From Nemertoderma westbladi (lineage: Eukaryota; Xenacoelomorpha; Nemertodermatida; Nemertodermatidae), in assembly GCA_032718475.1 (NCBI GenBank), contig JAUCBJ010008691.1, positions 1 to 64,000 on the forward strand: DNA of 64,000 nt. The letters run 5' to 3'. Positions 1-12,679 of this stretch are shown here, in pieces; the stretch's first letter is position 1; every line of letters starts with the position of its first letter. The notes under the pieces were generated by a model, which saw only the letters and a list, made by a program, of their open reading frames with translations, was not told where the DNA came from and made no database searches. The translations under genes and the position numbers were made by a program.

Positions 1-1506
1 CCAGGAATATCATTCCTGGAATAAGATTCATGAATATCAGCATTATTATTATGTTGTTGAAAAGATAAGTTTTGAGGTCAAAAAATAATTCAGTGTTGAA
101 AACCGAAATCGCCATATGAAAACCCTTCTAACAAACTCAAAAACAATTAGTAAATTTTAAAAAATTCCTCTTCTGTTCGGGGTAATAGCCGGTCCCCTTA
201 AGGCTGACGGGCACCTGTTAGTAGGCCTTAATTTTGATCAGACCGAGGGAATGTGTTATTTATTTGCTCTACCGTAGGTTTCGCAGGGTACTTTTACTTA
301 TCTTTACAGGACTTGCTGATAAATTTAACATCCTTACACAGAAAAGTGTGGGCTTGTGCAAAGATATAATATTTCTGATCTAGATTTGGACTATCTGATA
401 AAGTAATGTAATAAGAAAAAAGTCCCGGAAAGGAGCACTTGTTGTCACTAATTTTAATATACTGAAATTCAATTATGCTGTCCGAGAGTTTTAGGTTTTG
501 CAGGAATTGGCAGCTAAAATGCCATCGAGTGCAAAATTCAATACACGAGGGCAGGACATCTGAATTTAGAGTAAATTAAATTTGTGACAAGGAGTTATTT
601 CTGACACGTTTTTTTTTATCAACAACTATTTTATCTACAACTAATTTATCCTTTATTTTATCTATTAGGGTCTATATTTATAAAACGAGTTTCCCGTAAA
701 ATATTTTCATAACTTTTTGTGAATCTAAATTACGTTAATAATAATGATGAAATTGAAATATCTAAATATTGTGCCACTACCGTCTGGTCTCGAACCCAGT
801 AAATAATAACACAGCACCTGTCGGTCGACTGAGCACGAATTTTGTACTTTTCTATCACAAATTTAGTGATAGAAACTAGAAAGTAGTCGAAAGTTGCACT
901 TTCTTGCTCTTTTTTCAACAAATTTTAGTGAGAAAAAATGTGGATTTTTCAGATAAAAATATATTTTTTTCACAGGAATGACTCGCTGAGAATAAATGGC
1001 CCGTATTTTCGGCTGGCCCTAAGGCATATATTTATATAGGCTTATTATTATATTTTATAGGCTTATATGCCTTAAGGTTAATCCGGCACTACCTAACAAT
1101 TTTGTTGCATGGACCATGAAAATGGATTTCTAAGGGTACTTGTGAAATCGCGGTTTAAATTGAAACATATCAACTTGTTTTATTTCGAAAAATAGCCCCA
1201 AAACACGAAAATTGCCATAGGCGCAATGATAAAACACCAGCCGGCACTCATGAAAAATGTATAGAGATGGCCTGGTAATGCATTCAATAGGAAGGCCAAC
1301 TAACAAAGAAGTACTTTCTCTGCCAAGTTTTATTATTACTCTAGTCTACAACCCAGACAGTAATCAAACAAAACATTAACTGGTTTAGCTGGCTATTACA
1401 GTCTCAGCTGAATAACTCTTCCCAATGCATCCTTGCTATGTTAATTAATTGGCGTGCAAGGTAAATGACTGTTAGTTAAACAGTGTGTTGGCTACACATG
1501 TATTGT
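1..1506. other. Non-coding AT-rich DNA, no gene seen
   Basis: No open frame with recognisable content and no clean transposon ends were found. A short hairpin-like inverted repeat (TAAGGCATATA / TATATGCCTTA) lies near 1020-1075. The stretch runs straight into the ACTG microsatellite. Confidence 0.6.
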
Positions 1507-4500
1507 ACTGACTGACTGACTGACTGACTGACTGACTGACTGACTGACTGACTGACTGACTGACTGACTGACTGACTGACTGACTGACTGACTGACTGAC
1601 TGACTGACTGACTGACTGACTGACTGACTGACTGACTGACTGACTGACTGACTGACTGACTGACTGACTGACTGACTGACTGACTGACTGACTGACTGAC
1701 TGACTGACTGACTGACTGACTGACTGACTGACTGACTGACTGACTGACTGACTGACTGACTGACTGACTGACTGACTGACTGACTGACTGACTGACTGAC
1801 TGACTGACTGACTGACTGACTGACTGACTGACTGACTGACTGACTGACTGACTGACTGACTGACTGACTGACTGACTGACTGACTGACTGACTGACTGAC
1901 TGACTGTGACTGACTGACTGACTGACTGACTGACTGACTGACTGACTGACTGACTGACTGACTGACTGACTGACTGACTGACTGACTGACTGACTGACTG
2001 ACTGACTGACTGACTGACTGACTGACTGACTGACTGACTGACTGACTGACTGACTGACTGACTGACTGACTGACTGACTGACTGACTGACTGACTGACTG
2101 ACTGACTGACTGACTGACTGACTGACTGACTGACTGACTGACTGACTGACTGACTGACTGACTGACTGACTGACTGACTGACTGACTGACTGACTGACTG
2201 ACTGACTGACTGACTGACTGACTGACTGACTGACTGACTGACTGACTGACTGACTGACTGACTGACTGACTGACTGACTGACTGACTGACTGACTGACTG
2301 ACTGACTGACTGACTGACTGACTGACTGACTGACTGACTGACTGACTGACTGACTGACTGACTGACTGACTGACTGACTGACTGACTGACTGACTGACTG
2401 ACTGACTGACTGACTGACTGACTGACTGACTGACTGACTGACTGACTGACTGACTGACTGACTGACTGACTGACTGACTGACTGACTGACTGTGACTGAC
2501 TGACTGACTGTGACTGACTGACTGACTGACTGACTGACTGACTGACTGACTGACTGACTGACTGACTGACTGACTGACTGACTGACTGACTGACTGACTG
2601 ACTGACTGACTGACTGACTGACTGACTGACTGACTGACTGACTGACTGACTGACTGACTGACTGACTGACTGACTGACTGACTGACTGACTGACTGACTG
2701 ACTGACTGACTGACTGACTGACTGACTGACTGACTGACTGACTGACTGACTGACTGACTGACTGACTGACTGACTGACTGACTGACTGACTGACTGACTG
2801 ACTGACTGACTGACTGACTGACTGACTGACTGACTGACTGACTGACTGACTGACTGACTGACTGACTGACTGACTGACTGACTGACTGACTGACTGACTG
2901 ACTGACTGACTGACTGACTGACTGACTGACTGACTGACTGACTGACTGACTGACTGACTGACTGACTGACTGACTGACTGACTGACTGACTGACTGACTG
3001 ACTGACTGACTGACTGACTGACTGACTGACTGACTGACTGACTGACTGACTGTGACTGACTGACTGACTGTGACTGACTGACTGACTGACTGACTGACTG
3101 ACTGACTGACTGACTGACTGACTGACTGACTGACTGACTGACTGACTGACTGACTGACTGACTGACTGACTGACTGACTGACTGACTGACTGACTGACTG
3201 ACTGACTGACTGACTGACTGACTGACTGACTGACTGACTGACTGACTGACTGACTGACTGACTGACTGACTGACTGACTGACTGACTGACTGACTGACTG
3301 ACTGACTGACTGACTGACTGACTGACTGACTGACTGACTGACTGACTGACTGACTGACTGACTGACTGACTGACTGACTGACTGACTGACTGACTGGACT
3401 GACTGACTGACTGACTGACTGACTGACTGACTGACTGACTGACTGACTGACTGACTGACTGACTGACTGACTGACTGACTGACTGACTGACTGACTGACT
3501 GACTGACTGACTGACTGACTGACTGACTGACTGACTGACTGACTGACTGACTGACTGACTGACTGACTGACTGACTGACTGACTGACTGACTGACTGACT
3601 GACTGACTGACTGACTGACTGACTGACTGACTGACTGACTGACTGACTGACTGACTGACTGACTGACTGACTGACTGACTGACTGACTGACTGACTGACT
3701 GACTGACTGACTGACTGACTGACTGACTGACTGACTGACTGACTGACTGACTGACTGACTGACTGACTGACTGACTGACTGACTGACTGACTGACTGACT
3801 GACTGACTGACTGACTGACTGACTGACTGACTGACTGACTGACTGACTGACTGACTGACTGACTGACTGACTGACTGACTGACTGACTGACTGACTGACT
3901 GACTGACTGACTGACTGACTGACTGACTGACTGACTGACTGACTGACTGACTGACTGACTGACTGACTGACTGACTGACTGACTGACTGACTGACTGACT
4001 GACTGACTGACTGACTGACTGACTGACTGACTGACTGACTGACTGACTGACTGACTGACTGACTGACTGACTGACTGACTGACTGACTGACTGACTGACT
4101 GACTGACTGACTGACTGACTGACTGACTGACTGACTGACTGACTGACTGACTGACTGACTGACTGACTGACTGACTGACTGACTGACTGACTGACTGACT
4201 GACTGACTGACTGACTGACTGACTGACTGACTGACTGACTGACTGACTGACTGACTGACTGACTGACTGACTGACTGACTGACTGACTGACTGACTGACT
4301 GACTGACTGACTGACTGACTGACTGACTGACTGACTGACTGACTGACTGACTGACTGACTGACTGACTGACTGACTGACTGACTGACTGACTGACTGACT
4401 GACTGACTGACTGACTGACTGACTGACTGACTGACTGACTGACTGACTGACTGACTGACTGACTGACTGACTGACTGACTGACTGACTGACTGACTGACT

Positions 4501-7010
4501 GACTGACTGACTGACTGACTGACTGACTGACTGACTGACTGACTGACTGACTGACTGACTGACTGACTGACTGACTGACTGACTGACTGACTGACTGACT
4601 GACTGACTGACTGACTGACTGACTGACTGACTGACTGACTGACTGACTGACTGACTGACTGACTGACTGACTGACTGACTGACTGACTGACTGACTGACT
4701 GACTGACTGACTGACTGACTGACTGACTGACTGACTGACTGACTGACTGACTGACTGACTGACTGACTGACTGACTGACTGACTGACTGACTGACTGACT
4801 GACTGACTGACTGACTGACTGACTGACTGACTGACTGACTGACTGACTGACTGACTGACTGACTGACTGACTGACTGACTGACTGACTGACTGACTGACT
4901 GACTGACTGACTGACTGACTGACTGACTGACTGACTGACTGACTGACTGACTGACTGACTGACTGACTGACTGACTGACTGACTGACTGACTGACTGACT
5001 GACTGACTGACTGACTGACTGACTGACTGACTGACTGACTGACTGACTGACTGACTGACTGACTGACTGACTGACTGACTGACTGACTGACTGACTGACT
5101 GACTGACTGACTGACTGACTGACTGACTGACTGACTGACTGACTGACTGACTGACTGACTGACTGACTGACTGACTGACTGACTGACTGACTGACTGACT
5201 GACTGACTGACTGACTGACTGACTGACTGACTGACTGACTGACTGACTGACTGACTGACTGACTGACTGACTGACTGACTGACTGACTGACTGACTGACT
5301 GACTGACTGACTGACTGACTGACTGACTGACTGACTGACTGACTGACTGACTGACTGACTGACTGACTGACTGACTGACTGACTGACTGACTGACTGACT
5401 GACTGACTGACTGACTGACTGACTGACTGACTGACTGACTGACTGACTGACTGACTGACTGACTGACTGACTGACTGACTGACTGACTGACTGACTGACT
5501 GACTGACTGACTGACTGACTGACTGACTGACTGACTGACTGACTGACTGACTGACTGACTGACTGACTGACTGACTGACTGACTGACTGACTGACTGACT
5601 GACTGACTGACTGACTGACTGACTGACTGACTGACTGACTGACTGACTGACTGACTGACTGACTGACTGACTGACTGACTGACTGACTGACTGACTGACT
5701 GACTGACTGACTGACTGACTGACTGACTGACTGACTGACTGACTGACTGACTGACTGACTGACTGACTGACTGACTGACTGACTGACTGACTGACTGACT
5801 GACTGACTGACTGACTGACTGACTGACTGACTGACTGACTGACTGACTGACTGACTGACTGACTGACTGACTGACTGACTGACTGACTGACTGACTGACT
5901 GACTGACTGACTGACTGACTGACTGACTGACTGACTGACTGACTGACTGACTGACTGACTGACTGACTGACTGACTGACTGACTGACTGACTGACTGACT
6001 GACTGACTGACTGACTGACTGACTGACTGACTGACTGACTGACTGACTGACTGACTGACTGACTGACTGACTGACTGACTGACTGACTGACTGACTGACT
6101 GACTGACTGACTGACTGACTGACTGACTGACTGACTGACTGACTGACTGACTGACTGACTGACTGACTGACTGACTGACTGACTGACTGACTGACTGACT
6201 GACTGACTGACTGACTGACTGACTGACTGACTGACTGACTGACTGACTGACTGACTGACTGACTGACTGACTGACTGACTGACTGACTGACTGACTGACT
6301 GACTGACTGACTGACTGACTGACTGACTGACTGACTGACTGACTGACTGACTGACTGACTGACTGACTGACTGACTGACTGACTGACTGACTGACTGACT
6401 GACTGACTGACTGACTGACTGACTGACTGACTGACTGACTGACTGACTGACTGACTGACTGACTGACTGACTGACTGACTGACTGACTGACTGACTGACT
6501 GACTGACTGACTGACTGACTGACTGACTGACTGACTGACTGACTGACTGACTGACTGACTGACTGACTGACTGACTGACTGACTGACTGACTGACTGACT
6601 GACTGACTGACTGACTGACTGACTGACTGACTGACTGACTGACTGACTGACTGACTGACTGACTGACTGACTGACTGACTGACTGACTGACTGACTGACT
6701 GACTGACTGACTGACTGACTGACTGACTGACTGACTGACTGACTGACTGACTGACTGACTGACTGACTGACTGACTGACTGACTGACTGACTGACTGACT
6801 GACTGACTGACTGACTGACTGACTGACTGACTGACTGACTGACTGACTGACTGACTGACTGACTGACTGACTGACTGACTGACTGACTGACTGACTGACT
6901 GACTGACTGACTGACTGACTGACTGACTGACTGACTGACTGACTGACTGACTGACTGACTGACTGACTGACTGACTGACTGACTGACTGACTGACTGACT
7001 GACTGACTGA
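1507..7010. repeat. Giant (ACTG)n microsatellite, about 5.5 kb
   Basis: The ACTG tetranucleotide repeats without other sequence for about 5.5 kb, roughly 1,375 units. The few interruptions are loss of AC near 1904-1908, 2491-2494, 2509-2512, 3051-3054 and 3069-3072, and an extra G near 3396. The paired interruptions at 2491/2509 recur exactly 560 bp later at 3051/3069, so a block of 140 units was duplicated. After 3396 the array is pure to its end. No coding potential. Confidence 0.99.
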
Positions 7011-7695
7011 TTATTTATCGGTATTCTCCAAATATAACATCAATATCGATTAATATAACAACAATTTATAAAGACCGTAAACAGAAGTAAAATAATGCGG
7101 TGAACAGTCAGCATGTGTTACTTATGCAATTATGAAATGTTCAGTGGTGCGTCAAATAAGTGATGACAAGTAAGGTGACAAGTTATTAGATTTACGTTCT
7201 TATAATCAAGACCATCTGATGTTCCTAGGCCAAAGTCTGAAACTTCCACACAGAAGCACAGAAAAATTCCGAGCTGGCTCTGATGCTCAGAAAATAGTAA
7301 ACAAAGACCGTAATGCATTGCGTTTTCTGCGCATTACGTAAAAATGACTTGTTATGACCGCAAAAGCTTTTACAATAGACATGTTATCAACATGTTATAG
7401 TATAACATAAAAACAGTTTTTTGTACTTTAGGATTCAAAAGTATTTCTGCTATATATCCATCATGGAGTTTCCAATGTACGTATGTCGTATGTCATAATA
7501 TAAACGGGTTGCCATTGTTGCATATTCCCGCTACATAGAGTTTGGGCTTTTTATTGGTCGCTCCTGGAATTCTCGTTCCTTAAATTTACTAATTTGCTTT
7601 GCATGAAAATGCATGAAAAACATTAATTAAATTGCAGATAATTTGCTTTAGAGGTTGAACCTTCCCGCTCAAACCTGACGTCTGTAGTCTGTTAA
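7011..7695. other. Non-coding AT-rich DNA before the piggyBac-like element
   Basis: No gene or clear repeat. The stretch ends at a TTAA (7692-7695) that serves as the target site of the next element. Confidence 0.5.
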
Positions 7696-9247
7696 CCCTA
7701 TTAAACCCGGGGGGGGGGGGGGGTCAATATCACCCCCGTGGTTTTTTTATTATAATTCTGAAACAAACGCAGTTGGGAATCTGAAATTTTATGACTTTTC
7801 CTAAAAATCTATTGTCTTCCTAGTAGTGAAAACCGTTTTCAAAAATATTGGGTACTTTTCGAGTTATAGCACCATTTTTTAACCCTACTTTTGGCACTTT
7901 TTTTGAGACGTTTTTTGAAAATTACATTTCATTAAATATGAATTGTAACATCTCTATTTTTCATTTACACCGGTTTTTTGGTGTTAGAAATTTGATGGAA
8001 TTCATATAAATTGATTTAGAAATTTCAAACTTGTTTTTTTCGGTGGGTGCCAAATTTTGGTGCCAGCACCAAATTTTGAAATAAGTCAATTTTGTAAATT
8101 GATGGTTTGAAACTTGTTTTTTACGCAATTGGGGTTTTTTGGGTTTCTGGATTCGATGAAATATATACGAGTTGCACCAAGCGTATCAAACTTGTATTTT
8201 TCGGTGCTTTGTGCAAATTTTGGTGCTAACACGAAATTTTGAAAATCTATTCAATAGATAAAATTGCTTGTGACAATTTATTTCTTGCATTTTAGAGGTT
8301 TATGGCTGTTCTAAATTCAATGGAATATATAATTATCGAACTAGACATCTCAAACTTGTATTTTTCGGATGTGGGTGCAAAATGTGGTGCTAGCACAAAA
8401 TTTTGAAAACCATCAAATATATCAATTGATTGTGTCACCTTGTTTCTTGCGTTATACGGGTTTGTGATGGTTCTGAATTCAATGGAATCAGTAAAAATTT
8501 CATAAGAGTTCTCAAACTTGTATTTTTCGCCGGTGGGTGAAAATTGTTGTGCCAGCACCAAATTTTGGAAAATATGCAAATTGATAAGTAGATAGTATTA
8601 CCTTGTTTCTTGCGTTATACGGGTTTATGCGGGTCCTGAATCCGATGGAATCAATAAAAACAGCACTGGACATCGCAAACTTGTACTTTTTGGCGATGGG
8701 TACGAAATTTGGTGCTAGCACCAAAATTTGCCAAATTACGTCGAAAAATACAAGTACCAATGATCTGGCATATTAGAAATGTATTCCATTACAATCAGCG
8801 CCCTCGAAAACCTGAAAATGTGAATTTTATAGCATCGTATAAGTGAATTAAAAATTTTGTGTTCTAACTGAAAAGTGCTGGTTACTTGTTTTTTTCATTT
8901 TTTTCCTACGCAGAGAGGACTAAACAGCCATTTATAGTAATCATATAATTTTTTAATATTTTCCAATGTATTTTGCACCCCAGAAAACCTGTATTGAAAA
9001 ATAATTAGCCGAAAATGTAACTTTCAAATTTGGTGAAAATTGTGCACTACTTGTAATTTTGGTGCTGCAATATAACCACCCCAGTACATTTTTTCGAAAA
9101 TTTTTTTTTCGTTCGGATCCAGACAAGTGATACCTACGTACAAACAAAAAATCAGTCGTTTTCGTAAATATTTGTCGATTTTAGAGGGGGGGGGGGGGGG
9201 GGGGGGGGGGTCAATATGACCCGGTTTATAGCCCGGTACTAATAGGG
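7696..9247. mobile_element. piggyBac-like non-autonomous element (TTAA target)
   Basis: The 1,552-bp block is flanked on both sides by TTAA (7692-7695 and 9248-9251). It begins CCCTATTA and ends TAATAGGG, the inverted form of the start. Just inside each end is a G-run followed by GGTCAATAT(G/C)ACCC. A TTAA target duplication with CCC-starting inverted ends is the hallmark of the piggyBac superfamily. No transposase frame is visible, and the interior is mostly a 163-bp tandem repeat, so this is a non-autonomous copy. Confidence 0.75.
8010..8745. repeat. 163-bp tandem repeat, about 5 diverged copies
   Basis: The phrase CAAACTTGT(A/T)TTTTTCGG, followed by a GTGC(T/C)AGCACCAAATTTTG palindrome, recurs near 8023, 8187, 8350, 8512 and 8678, a period of about 163 bp. 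Copies differ by many point changes. It forms the core of the piggyBac-like element. The short open frames across it are by-products of the repeat. Confidence 0.85.
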
Positions 9248-9251
9248 TTAA

Positions 9252-9579
9252 TCGATCAGTAATGTTTGACACTATTATGGTTTCATACCAAGTCACTAAA
9301 ATTATCTATATGGGGGTTTTCAGGGTCGGTGATTTAATTTCTGATGTCAGTTTTAATGTTTGGTGGTATCTAATATGTTCGTCTGACAGTTTGACTGTCT
9401 GTCTGTCTTCTAAATTTTGAAGGACAAACTGATATCCCGTCTTCCAGTAATCATTACAATGTATTCATAAACTGAAACTCGTTGAGAGAGAACCAAACTA
9501 CACTAGACTGCAAGACAGATAGGTGCTGAGATGGCTGCATGGGTAGGCCTATATACGAGGTAGCAGGATGTGTGTAGTG
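9252..9579. other. Short non-coding spacer
   Basis: Nothing recognisable between the piggyBac-like element and the solo LTR. A small run of CTGT repeats lies near 9386-9406. Confidence 0.5.
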
Positions 9580-10164
9580 TGTGAGCGGAATCAATTCCGC
9601 CTCATCACCCCCATAAAGTTAGAGCAGTGGCGCCCTTTTCAGCAATATTGGGGATACGAGGTTAATCACAATTAATCTCGTATCACACCCAATAACGGGG
9701 ACAACATACGGCCCCGAAGGCCACACACAAAGGAGGTTAGAGGTCAAACTACCTCGAGAGGGGAAGTAACAGCAGCGGGGGGGAAGCACTCCCACAGAGG
9801 TGGGAGCCGAGAATTAGACTATTAGCCAATATGGGCGAGCGAAAGCATCCGCTAGATACAGGGGCCAAGGTAGTGTAGGAGTGACCATCTATATATTATG
9901 TTGCATATCTCATTACCGGTCAGTTTAGTTATCAGTCATTAGTTTGGCGCAGGCTGGCAACCAGTTCGACCGTCATTGCGGTGCTGCTGTATATATTATA
10001 TTTCTACCGGTTAACTTACTCTGTGCTATCATTAGTTTCCATTATATATTATCAGTCAGTCAGTTGAACACCGAACTCAAACCTTTTATACCTTATCACA
10101 CCCACCTATCAGCCTGCTGTGACGCGTAAGAACACAACCCGGTCGGGATCCCCTGATCCCGTCA
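9580..10164 (+). mobile_element. Solo LTR, family shared with 55487-57991
   Basis: Starts TGTGAGCGGAATCAATTCC and ends GATCCCGTCA, giving TG...CA ends. It aligns along its length with the second copy downstream: GGGGATACGAG, the CCCCGAAG-CCACA block, GGTTAGAGGTCAAAC, TATTAGCCAATA and the final GGTCGGGATC...GATCCCGTCA. No polypurine tract or internal region adjoins this copy, so it looks like a solo LTR left by recombination. No clear target-site duplication was seen. Confidence 0.7.
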
Positions 10165-10940
10165 CATACTGTAGTACTGTTAGTTGTAGTAGGCCTACTG
10201 CTACAGTCAGGCACAGCAATGTAGTACCGTACCTAATGATGTAATACAGTAATGTACCGGTCTGCCGGTAGGTAACCAGAGCCTGCTGGTCATATTTACA
10301 GACAGGCTGACAAGCTGACGGGAGCGGAAAAACAACAGGTGTTGTTTTGTCCGAGGACTAAAATAACACTTTTCTTAGGTAGACCATCATTAGCAGAGTG
10401 TTGTTTTGTCCGGGAATAGTGTATAACAACGTGGTTTACATTGAACAGTGTAAATTGTTAATCGGGGTTTACATTGAAACTTCTCAACTTGTTTTATTTA
10501 TTACAAAAATAAGAACGAATTTGTTCACTTTTTTCGAATTTGATCACTTCTTGTGCGCGATTGTAATGATTTCATGACAACTGCTGTTATTATTATTAAT
10601 CAATTGACACCTCGACTCCTCTCTGAGAATCTGACTACTCTATCCGATAGAATAAAATAATCATTTCGCTAACTGCTCTCTATCTTCTATAATCGCAACA
10701 GCTTTTATAATTCATTAGATGATTACAACATAATAATTATAGTTTGAAGTTGTCTAGAAAATTTTTCATACACCACCGGAACTACCCTCACACTAATTGA
10801 TTTATCAGACAGAACAAAATGCTTTTACTTTTTACTAAAGCATTTAACTAAAGCTGATCATATAAGACCGGTACAGCCCTGTACTGATTAACTGACTGTC
10901 TGAGTAATTCGGCTAGATCAATTATTATTGCATTATTACA
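10165..10940. other. Non-coding AT-rich DNA
   Basis: No gene recognised. Two GTTGTTTTGTCCG words occur near 10340 and 10400. The start of the CR1-like element lies somewhere near the end of this stretch and is not marked by an obvious boundary. Confidence 0.45.
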
Positions 10941-10964
10941 TTTTTATTTGAACTGCATCAAGCT

Positions 10965-12632
10965 GTGAAGTGTCACTGCTGTACTGTAATTATGTCGGCA
11001 CCTTGTGGGTCGACAAATCGCTATGATACACTACTTGTGGAGTCTGACGACGACTCAATTGATGTACTGTCGCAAGACCCAGGGGTTGACGAAGATACCG
11101 GTCCTCCTGGGGTTGACGATGACGTTGAATCGCATCTCGCTGACCCTAGGACTAGAAGGTCCACTCTTAGCAGGGCTCACAAGACACAAATAATGGGAAG
11201 GAACAATGTCGGGAAACGGCGATTAATCTCAGCGAAATGTGACAATTGTGATCTTACATTCAGAGATATAGACGATCTACAACTTCATATACTAAGTTGC
11301 TACGGTGACTCTACGGCTACGCCGAATGATGTTCTTGAGTCTGCCACCGGTACCAGCACCAGCACTGGTTCGCTTTCGAAAATAAAACCACTGCCCCTGC
11401 CAACCCAGCGGACGGTCCAAACCGAGCTGTTCGAGGTCTTCCGAAGGGTGGCGCGAAGGTAGACTGCGCCCAGGTATCTCCATCGGAAGGCCTAACCACG
11501 CGCCAACCGGAACGGCTCACAGGACAGTGCGACAATTGCGGAATGGCGAACAGGAAGAAATCAAACCCTCCTATAACTTGCGCCAGTTGTAAGCAGTGCA
11601 CATGCTCAAAGTGCAGTGGTCTAACAGTTGGTGTTCATAAAACAATTAATTATTATATATCGATATTATGGATATGTGAACAATGTAGGAATTCTGGAAC
11701 ATTCACGGAACAAATTAGCCTAGAGAAACCTGTAGATGACGAGTCAATATCGATAAGACTACTCTGTAGGAAGATTGATAAACTTAGTGCGTTTGTTACT
11801 GGCGACATGGAAATGGATACCGGTACCAGTAATGGAACGGGTGATGGAAACTCATGGAAAACTCATACTAACAAGCGTAGGCCTAGACAACCTACAGTAC
11901 AGTGGATAGGCCTAATAGTGCTGTGAAACCACAAGCTCACTCACTTGAAGAACGTATTGTAGACAGTGTGAACAGCATTCTCCGGAAGAAGGATGAATCG
12001 AATCGGATTCTATTCGATCGTCTGTTATTATTGAAGGAGTTCCTAATAAAAATGTACACGATAACTCCCCCTCAGCCAGCAGTGATGTTGATACAATTGG
12101 ATTACTGTTGTCGGTTCTAGATTGTCCATCGATGAAAGTTGTAGATATCCAACGAATCCCCAAACCTAGCTACTCTAATAAACCACGACTTATTAAGGTA
12201 CAACTTAATTCAGCCAACGATCGCAGTCTGCTGTTGAGCCGGAAGCACCTTCTTTCGAAATCTTCTCAGTTCAAATCTATTTACGTGCGTCCGTGTTTAA
12301 GTTCAGACGCCATCCGCCATCGAAACGTTCTATGGGAACATTGCAAACGTCTTAACGTTAATGGGGATAAATCCGGCCGCATACTCGTAATTTTTGATCA
12401 ACGATTGGACTCATATGTGCTGCGTAAGCGAACAGATGACGGTAGAATAAACTGGAGATCTAGTGTTTCAGTTAGCGACGCGGAATACGACTGCGCAGAA
12501 GCTTCACTTCAACAGCTTAAGTCAAAGAATGTGGGACCTAAACGAGCCCCACGGCTGCAGCAGAAAGCAAACAAATCCCAACCTGGATCGCTCAGTCACC
12601 CCGGATCCCATATCCCGGAAAACGACCAGTAG
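10965..12632 (+). pseudogene. CR1-like ORF1 remnant (nucleic-acid-binding protein)
   Basis: Three consecutive plus-strand frames appear to be one ancestral ORF1 broken by frameshifts. 10965-11462 holds an acidic N-terminus and a C-X2-C...H...C finger (CDNCDLTF, then DLQLHILSC). 11543-11926 holds a PHD-like cysteine cluster (CASC, CSKC, then WICEQC). 12108-12632 resembles the RNA-binding region of CR1/L2 ORF1 proteins (VQLNSANDR, IYVRPCLS, RILVIFDQRL). In this family ORF1 binds the element's RNA. The assignment rests on domain order and on the ORF2 downstream. Confidence 0.65.
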
Positions 12633-12679
12633 GAGGCACCTCTACTCGTTTACCGCAATCGAATATTAAATGTTTATTT

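Noticed and set aside
8292-8760. Coding frames (LVLAPNFVP repeats) at 8.3-8.8 kb
   Set aside because: By-products of the 163-bp tandem repeat in a non-autonomous transposon.
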